Part shown: in pieces, positions 59,233 through 64,000 of the stretch
Position numbering within the stretch: the first letter of the stretch is position 1
How the letters are laid out: every line of letters starts with the position of its first letter
Source: Endozoicomonas sp. G2_1
Lineage (GTDB): Bacteria; Pseudomonadota; Gammaproteobacteria; Enterobacterales; Alteromonadaceae
Direction: 5' to 3'
Assembly: GCF_017744155.1 (NCBI RefSeq)
Contig: NZ_JAGHQT010000014.1
Location: 31,008 to 95,007 of the forward strand
Length of the DNA: 64,000 nt
Position numbers and translations under genes: made by a program
The notes under the pieces: model-generated
The model's input: only the letters and a program-made list of their open reading frames with translations
Told to the model about the DNA's origin: nothing
Database searches by the model: none

Positions 59233-60168
59233 ATTATCAATAACAAGCCAACCATAAAGCAGCTCATTTATTTTGAAGCTGTCGCGTCAACCTTGAACTT
59301 TCGTCAAGCAGCACAGCGTTTAAATATTACGCAACCAACATTGACGCTTCAAATTAACAGCCTAGAGCAACAAATCGGTTTTCAATTATTCGAACGCTCA
59401 CGATCTGGTACTTTGTTATCGGCACAGGGCAGAGAATTACTGCCCTTAGCCAAGAAAGTCTTAGAGGCAAGTGACGCATTATTAGATACAGCTAATTGGA
59501 TTAAAAATGGCCCTGTGACTACCTTTAAGATAGGGATTCCACCAACCCTTGGACCATACTTATTGCCTTGGATATTGCCAGAATTACACAAACAATATCA
59601 CGAACTAAAACTCTATGTAAGAGAAGCAGCACCCAAGCTTTTAGAACAACAACTTTTAAATGGCGAGTTTGATTTAATTCTTTCTTCTATGCCAACAACC
59701 TCAGACGAACTGACGGTACAACCGCTTTTTAACGAACCAGTAAAGTTTGTTGTCCCTGCCGACCACCCATTAGCCGCCCAAGACGATGTTGCTGCTTCTC
59801 AAATATCGGGAGAAAGTGTCTTAACACTAGAAGAGCATCATTATCTACACACCCAAGTGCGTGATATTTGCGAACAGTTTGGCGCTCACTTAATGCGAGA
59901 CTTTGAAGGTACTAGCTTAGATACCCTCAGACAAATGACAGTGATGGGCTTAGGCGTTGCATTTTTGCCAGGGCTTTATATTCACTCAGAAATGCACCGC
60001 CCAGAAGCACTACACGTGTGTGAGCTGCGTGATAACGATCTTAGTCGCAACCATGCGTTGATCTGGCGTTCAAAATCACCAAGTCGTATTTTTTTCCGCG
60101 AGTTGGCAGGCAAATTTAACGAAATTATTAAGGAAAAATTATCCAATATTGTCACTGTTATCGATTAA
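59233..60168 (+). CDS. LysR-type transcriptional regulator (probable non-AUG start)
   Basis: LysR regulator, CbbR/CynR-like in appearance. Translation from the in-frame TTG at 59293 would give 291 aa but start inside the helix-turn-helix. The frame is open back to the TAA at 59221-59223, and translating from 59233 gives an N-terminus IINNKPTIKQLIYFEAVAST that matches the family start (TIKQLxYFxAV). No ATG, GTG or TTG exists in that stretch; ATT 59233 or ATC 59236 lie 5-8 bases after AAGGA (59223-59227). The HTH NFRQAAQRLNITQPTLTLQI and a C-terminal substrate-binding domain (about 90-290) are intact. I chose 59233; a sequencing error is the alternative. Divergent from sulP, probably its activator. 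Confidence 0.85.
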   Translation: MINNKPTIKQLIYFEAVASTLNFRQAAQRLNITQPTLTLQINSLEQQIGFQLFERSRSGTLLSAQGRELLPLAKKVLEASDALLDTANWIKNGPVTTFKIGIPPTLGPYLLPWILPELHKQYHELKLYVREAAPKLLEQQLLNGEFDLILSSMPTTSDELTVQPLFNEPVKFVVPADHPLAAQDDVAASQISGESVLTLEEHHYLHTQVRDICEQFGAHLMRDFEGTSLDTLRQMTVMGLGVAFLPGLYIHSEMHRPEALHVCELRDNDLSRNHALIWRSKSPSRIFFRELAGKFNEIIKEKLSNIVTVID

Positions 60169-60233
60169 TTGATCTGAGTTATGACATTTTTTACTTGAAA
60201 AAGTGATTAAAAACGTTAGAAACTATGCTCCCT

Positions 60234-60271
60234 GATAGATCTATCGTTAGTAAAAATACGTAATGCGATAG
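60234..60271. promoter_or_regulatory. GATAG/CTATC elements upstream of the small gene at 60307
   Basis: GATAGATCTATC (60234-60245, perfect 12-bp palindrome) and CGATAG (60266-60271), which pairs with CTATCG at 60241-60246. They repeat the motif of the sulP/LysR intergenic dyads, so one regulator may bind both. Confidence 0.5.
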
Positions 60272-60306
60272 AATAAACTTATCAATTTACAACAGTGAGG
60301 ATATTT

Positions 60307-60786
60307 ATGAGCTCATCTATTACAGAACAAGAACTAGAACAAGCGCGTAAAATTTGGGGTGATGCCCTTGTCGCTATTTCAACAGCATACGACGAGCAAG
60401 GTATTGAAGCAGCGACTGAACTAGCTAATGGCGCGCTTGACGCAGCCTACGGTTACAATTTAGGTCCTGTGCTTTTTAAGCCGACCTTAGCCAGTGGCGA
60501 GAAAACATTCCGCCCAACCCGAGAAGGCGCATTGTCGTACTTTGTCGGCCACAACGACGATTACCCATTAGATGGCGGCTTTGGTATCAAGAGTTGGCGC
60601 TCGGTTGTTTCAGAAACTTCAGCGAGCTTTATCGAAGGCGATGTTGCTATGTGGATGGGCTGGGTAACCTTTACCGACAAAGATGGTAACGTCACAAAAG
60701 TTGATAAGAGTTGGGGCTACAAAAAAGATGAAGAAGGAACATTGCGTATTGTTCTTCACCACTCTTCTCTTCCTTATCAGCCATAA
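60307..60786 (+). CDS. Small NTF2/SnoaL-like protein of unknown function
   Basis: 159 aa from ATG 60307 with GTGAGG (60295-60300) as the ribosome site; an in-frame GTG at 60295 is part of that site. Helices at the N-terminus (QARKIWGDALVAISTAYDE; ELANGALDAAYGY) followed by beta-rich VLFKPTLASGEKTFRP, SWRSVVSETSASFIEG, VAMWMGWVTFTDKDG suggest an NTF2-like fold (inference). It has no cysteine, so the label phosphoribosyl-AMP cyclohydrolase, which I recall being attached to relatives, cannot be right for a zinc HisI enzyme. No signal peptide. Downstream of the LysR gene, sharing dyad motifs with sulP. Confidence 0.75.
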   Translation: MSSSITEQELEQARKIWGDALVAISTAYDEQGIEAATELANGALDAAYGYNLGPVLFKPTLASGEKTFRPTREGALSYFVGHNDDYPLDGGFGIKSWRSVVSETSASFIEGDVAMWMGWVTFTDKDGNVTKVDKSWGYKKDEEGTLRIVLHHSSLPYQP

Positions 60787-60820
60787 TCGTTAATTAACGA
60801 TTACTGCTAAATCTAATTGA

Positions 60821-60855
60821 AAAAGCCGTACTTGTTTAAAGCAGGTGCGGCTTTT
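60821..60855 (+). terminator. Terminator of the NTF2-like gene
   Basis: 14-position stem AAAAGCCGTACTTG/CAGGTGCGGCTTTT (60821-60834, 60842-60855) with two G-U pairs, 7-base loop and terminal T's. Confidence 0.8.
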
Positions 60856-61140
60856 GATATGTTCTGTTGGCAAAATTTTGCTTTGTATCACAACTTTTGT
60901 TACGCCGTTCTAGGCATTAGACGATTTTCCTCAAGTACTTATTGCTCGCGCTAACGACTTGCTGTCACCTCGCAATAGTCCGATATACTTTTACCCGCTT
61001 AGCTAATAGAGCAGGTTAATATAATCCCTCCAAAACTTTGATTATGTTTGTAAAAATCACCTTATAAATGAATCAAACTTTATTATTAAAATTGTAACAA
61101 GCGTGCTTTAATTGCAGAAAAACTAAAATTAGTAGCAACA

Positions 61141-61167
61141 AAAAAGGTCACCGAAGTGACCTTTTTT
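61141..61167 (-). terminator. Terminator of fusA
   Basis: AAAAAGGTCAC/GTGACCTTTTT (61141-61151, 61156-61166) with CGAA loop; T run on both strands. It lies 30 bases after the fusA stop. Confidence 0.95.
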
Positions 61168-61196
61168 AGAGATGATAATTAACTAAAAGTTGCTAA

Positions 61197-63284
61197 TTAC
61201 TTCTTATCGTTGCGCTCTTTAACTTCAGCAATTACTTGCTCAGCAACGTTTTGTGGTGCTGCTGCGTAGTGGCTGAATTCCATAGAGAATTGACCACGAC
61301 CTGAAGTGATAGTACGCAAGTGACCGATGTAACCAAACATTTCTGATAATGGCACGTCAGCTTTGATGCGAACGCCAGTAGTACCAGCTTCTTGGTCTTT
61401 GATCATACCGCGACGACGGTTAAGGTCACCGATTACGTCACCAACGTGATCTTCTGGTGTGAATACGTCAACTTTCATAGTTGGTTCAAGAAGTTGTGCA
61501 CCAGCTTTTGGCATTGATTGACGGAATGCGCCTTTCGCTGCGATTTCGAAAGCTACTGCTGATGAGTCAACTGCGTGGTAACCACCGTCGAATAGTTCGA
61601 TTTCAACGTCAAGTACAGGGAAGCCAGCAACTGGACCTTCTTCCATCATACCTGCGAAACCTTTTTCGATTGCAGGGAAGAATTCTTTAGGTACGTTACC
61701 ACCTACAACTGTTGAAGAGAACTTGAAGCCTGAGTTTGGCTCGCCTGGCTTGATGCGGTAATCGATCTTACCGAATTGACCTGAACCACCAGATTGTTTC
61801 TTATGCGTGTAAGAATCTTCTACTTCAGCAGTGATAGTTTCGCGGTATGCTACTTGTGGCTTACCAACTTCTAATTCAACACCGTAAGTACGCTTAAGGA
61901 TGTCTACTTTGATATCTAAGTGAAGTTCACCCATACCTTTAAGGATGGTTTCACCTGAATCTTCGTCAGTTTCAACTTGGAACGTTGGATCTTCTGCAAC
62001 CATCTTACCGATAGCGATACCCATCTTCTCAGCACCACCTTTCTCTTTAGGAGAAACAGCGATTGAGATTACTGGCTCAGGGAATACCATCGCTTCAAGG
62101 GTACAAGGTTGTTTAACATCACATAAAGTGTGACCCGTTTGAACGTTCTTCATACCAACGATAGCTAAAATGTCACCCGCTTGCGCTTCAGTTAACTCAG
62201 TGCGGTCTTCAGCTTGCATCTCTACCATACGGCCGATACGCTCAGTCTTACCTGTGAACGAGTTAAGAACTGTGTCACCTTTCTTAAGACGACCAGAGTA
62301 AATACGTACGAACGTAAGTGCACCGAAACGGTCATCCATAATTTTGAATGCTAACGCACGGAACGGCTCTTCAGCATCAACTAAAGCAAATTCACCAGTA
62401 GGCTCACCTTCTTCGTCAGTTAATGGCTGAGGTGGTACTTCAGTTGGAGACGGTAAGTAGTCAACAACAGCGTCAAGAAGAAGTTGCATACCTTTGTTTT
62501 TGAATGCAGAACCACAGTAAGTTGGGAAGAATAGCAATTCGTTAGTACCTTTGCGGATACACGCTTTAATTTGCTCTTCTGTTGGGTCTAACTCACCTTC
62601 AAGGTATTCCATTAGTAAATCTTCGTCTGCTTCTAGTGCAGTTTCGATTAACATTTCACGGTATTCAGCAGCTTGCTCAACCATGTCTGCTGGAATGTCT
62701 TGAACTTCGTAATTTTCTGGCTGACCTGAGTCATCCCATACGTAAGCTTTTTGGCTTAATACGTCAACAACACCAACGAAGTTGTCTTCTTCACCAATTG
62801 GTAAAGTCATAACAAGTGGGTTAGCACCAAGTACGTTTTGTACTTGATCTTTAACGCGGAAGAAGTTTGCGCCTAAACGGTCTAACTTGTTTACGAAGAT
62901 TAAACGAGCAACTTTTGACTCGTTCGCGTAGCGCCAGTTAGTTTCTGATTGTGGCTCAACACCACCAGAACCACAGAATACACCAATACCACCATCAAGA
63001 ACTTTTAATGAACGGTAAACTTCTACGGTGAAGTCAACGTGACCAGGAGTGTCGATTACGTTAAAACGGTGCTTTTTCCACTCACAAGTAACAGCAGCAG
63101 ACTGGATAGTAATACCACGCTCAGCTTCCTGTTCCATGAAGTCAGTTGTTGACTCACCATCATGTACTTCACCAATCTTGTGGATCATACCTGTAAGTTT
63201 CAAAATTCGTTCGGTTGTTGTGGTTTTACCCGCATCAACGTGAGCGAAAATACCAATATTTCTGTATTTTGATAAATCTGCCAT
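61197..63284 (-). CDS. fusA: Translation elongation factor G (EF-G2 type)
   Basis: Ribosomal translocase/recycling GTPase, 695 aa, all domains present. G1 [16 protein letters not shown]2 region [16 protein letters not shown]3 [13 protein letters not shown]4 [11 protein letters not shown]. Residues differ from E. coli EF-G at many conserved sites ([20 protein letters not shown] for [20 protein letters not shown]), which fits the second EF-G found in many marine and Pseudomonas genomes. It is not in an str operon (no rpsL, rpsG nearby) but next to a divergent tuf. Which of translocation or recycling it favours cannot be told from sequence. Confidence 0.93.
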   Translation of the reverse strand: MADLSKYRNIGIFAHVDAGKTTTTERILKLTGMIHKIGEVHDGESTTDFMEQEAERGITIQSAAVTCEWKKHRFNVIDTPGHVDFTVEVYRSLKVLDGGIGVFCGSGGVEPQSETNWRYANESKVARLIFVNKLDRLGANFFRVKDQVQNVLGANPLVMTLPIGEEDNFVGVVDVLSQKAYVWDDSGQPENYEVQDIPADMVEQAAEYREMLIETALEADEDLLMEYLEGELDPTEEQIKACIRKGTNELLFFPTYCGSAFKNKGMQLLLDAVVDYLPSPTEVPPQPLTDEEGEPTGEFALVDAEEPFRALAFKIMDDRFGALTFVRIYSGRLKKGDTVLNSFTGKTERIGRMVEMQAEDRTELTEAQAGDILAIVGMKNVQTGHTLCDVKQPCTLEAMVFPEPVISIAVSPKEKGGAEKMGIAIGKMVAEDPTFQVETDEDSGETILKGMGELHLDIKVDILKRTYGVELEVGKPQVAYRETITAEVEDSYTHKKQSGGSGQFGKIDYRIKPGEPNSGFKFSSTVVGGNVPKEFFPAIEKGFAGMMEEGPVAGFPVLDVEIELFDGGYHAVDSSAVAFEIAAKGAFRQSMPKAGAQLLEPTMKVDVFTPEDHVGDVIGDLNRRRGMIKDQEAGTTGVRIKADVPLSEMFGYIGHLRTITSGRGQFSMEFSHYAAAPQNVAEQVIAEVKERNDKK

Positions 63285-63816
63285 TGTCTTGCTCTATAGG
63301 TTTATAAAATAGGTTTAACTAAAAAACCGCGCGAGTATATCAGAACTTCAACCAAACAGACATATTAAATCGGAAAATTTCTTGATTAAATGTTAATCAC
63401 TCATCATTTGATTAAGTACATCTATATATAAGCAGAATATATCGATCAAAATACGGTGATCAGATCGGTCTCGCAGGATCCTAAAAAAGATCCTAATAGC
63501 GCCACTATTAATAACCAAAAATAATAAAAAGTGAAAAAGCGCAATTTTTTCTGTTTTTTTACAAATTTTCGCAGATTTTCACGGATAAAATTTAGACAAC
63601 AACATCAGAGTTTGGTAAATTTGCGCGGTTGTCTTGTTCTGATAAAGGATCACGGTGATTTTTTGGCAGTATAAGGCGGTAATTATAGTAATTGCACTTA
63701 TGGTGTTTATCTTTTTTAAACCCCATAAATAGTAGATAAATGTGCGTTAATCGCCAAATACGCAAATTTCAGACTCAACAGATTGAGTCTTTTTATACTT
63801 TTAAGGTAAGAGAAAA
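63285..63816. other. Divergent promoter region fusA / tuf
   Basis: 532 AT-rich bases with no gene and no tRNA seen. It holds a cluster of five GATC sites in 49 bases (63444-63492), a candidate tuf promoter TTGGCA...TATAGT (63663-63668, 63684-63689, spacing only 15), and a terminator-like hairpin (63771-63794) in the tuf leader. The fusA promoter should lie in 63300-63400 on the - strand; TATACT near 63334 is a possible -10. Confidence 0.5.
63771..63794 (+). terminator. Terminator-like hairpin in the tuf leader
   Basis: Perfect 8-bp stem AGACTCAA/TTGAGTCT (63771-63778, 63783-63790), CAGA loop, then five T's to 63794. It ends 22 bases before the tuf ATG and so could work as an attenuator or as the terminator of an upstream leader RNA. 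Confidence 0.75.
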
Positions 63817-64000
63817 ATGGCTAAAGAAAAATTTGAACGTTCGAAACCGCACGTAAACGTTGGTACTATCGGACACGTTGACCACGGTAAAACAACGTTA
63901 ACTGCTGCTATCTCTGCAGTATTAACTAAAACTTTCGGTGGTGAGACAAAAGATTTCGCACAAATCGATAACGCTCCAGAAGAGCGTGAGCGTGGTATTA
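63817..64000 (+). CDS. tuf: Elongation factor Tu, N-terminal part (partial, 3' end outside window)
   Basis: GTPase that delivers aminoacyl-tRNA to the ribosome. From ATG 63817 the first 61 residues read [20 protein letters not shown], then the P-loop [13 protein letters not shown], and end at the start of the switch I region ([10 protein letters not shown]). AAGGT (63803-63807) is the ribosome site. Divergent from an EF-G2 gene. No tRNA cluster precedes it, unlike E. coli tufB. Whether it is tufA or tufB cannot be told. Confidence 0.97.
   Translation, partial: MAKEKFERSKPHVNVGTIGHVDHGKTTLTAAISAVLTKTFGGETKDFAQIDNAPEERERGI

Larger units (their letters stand above)
60787..61196. other. Intergenic region to fusA
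   Basis: 410 bases without a supported gene. It contains an 18-bp perfect palindrome at 60785-60802 (overlapping the stop of the small gene), a terminator at 60821-60855 and the fusA terminator at 61141-61167. In 60856-61140 I see nothing I can name; a small RNA cannot be excluded. Confidence 0.5.

Noticed and set aside
60295..60306. GTG start of the NTF2-like gene
   Set aside because: The GTGAGG is itself the ribosome site for ATG 60307.
60307..60786. Phosphoribosyl-AMP cyclohydrolase
   Set aside because: HisI needs zinc-binding cysteines; this protein has none.
63420..63700. Replication origin (AT-rich plus GATC cluster)
   Set aside because: No convincing DnaA boxes (TTATNCACA) and no mioC/mnmG/dnaA neighbours.
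63285..63816. tRNA cluster upstream of tuf as in E. coli tufB
   Set aside because: Read both strands for acceptor stems, TTCGA loops and CCA ends; none found.

Overview
The window is a typical chromosomal segment of a marine gammaproteobacterium of the order Alteromonadales, probably Colwelliaceae (Colwellia/Thalassotalea type). I infer this from moderately AT-rich DNA, gene orders shared with Shewanella, Colwellia and Vibrio relatives (mrcA / pilMNOPQ-aroK-aroB-damX, argCBFGH(A), metJ / metBLF, tsaE-amiB-mutL-miaA-hfq-hflXKC-yjeT-purA), the argH(A) fusion known from Moritella-type bacteria, and the protein sequences. No species assignment is possible without a search. I see no rRNA, tRNA, CRISPR array, insertion sequence or prophage; it reads as core genome with a few accessory islands.

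Layout. 1-3.5 kb: end of glnA, a small DUF4124 exported protein, then the nitrogen two-component pair glnL-glnG, with two NtrC-type dyads in front of glnL. 3.6-13.2 kb (- strand): a MerC-like membrane protein, epmA, damX, aroB, aroK and the type IV pilus assembly operon pilMNOPQ, divergent from mrcA (PBP1a, 13.3-16.0 kb). 16.3-21.0 kb (+): a three-gene glucosylglycerate operon: a glycerate-kinase-like/HAD phosphatase fusion, a glucosyl-3-phosphoglycerate synthase and a GH13 phosphorylase. 21.1-24.2 kb: DUF2007 protein, panE-like reductase, a secreted endonuclease/phosphatase-fold lipoprotein and an orphan exported protein. 24.3-31.8 kb (-): arginine biosynthesis argC-B-F-G-H(A), then argA behind a terminator, with a palindromic ARG operator upstream of argC. 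32.2-37.3 kb: methionine genes metB-metL-metF divergent from metJ, with tandem Met boxes between. 37.4-49.3 kb (-): malic enzyme, purA, yjeT, hflC, hflK, hflX, hfq, miaA, mutL, amiB, tsaE. 49.4-53.1 kb: DUF488 protein, nnr (NAD(P)HX repair), queG, DUF1289 protein. 53.1-56.3 kb: a large membrane protein laid out like a hybrid histidine kinase in which the signature catalytic residues seem to be missing. 56.4-60.8 kb: rluF, a SulP anion transporter, a LysR regulator and a small NTF2-like protein. 61.2-64 kb: an EF-G2-type fusA and the start of tuf.

The most interesting pieces are: (1) the glucosylglycerate operon, which on paper encodes both synthesis and phosphorolytic recovery of this compatible solute, with the salvage kinase and the biosynthetic phosphatase fused in one protein; (2) the apparently inactive hybrid-kinase-like protein, with Asn at the receiver Asp position and Gln at the HPt His position; (3) the sulP/LysR/small-protein module, which shares GATAG/CTATC dyads and whose LysR gene seems to need a non-AUG start; (4) two NtrC-type dyads 52 bp apart before glnL; (5) a terminator-like hairpin in the tuf leader. 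Function statements rest on motif recognition by eye; no database search or folding calculation was run.
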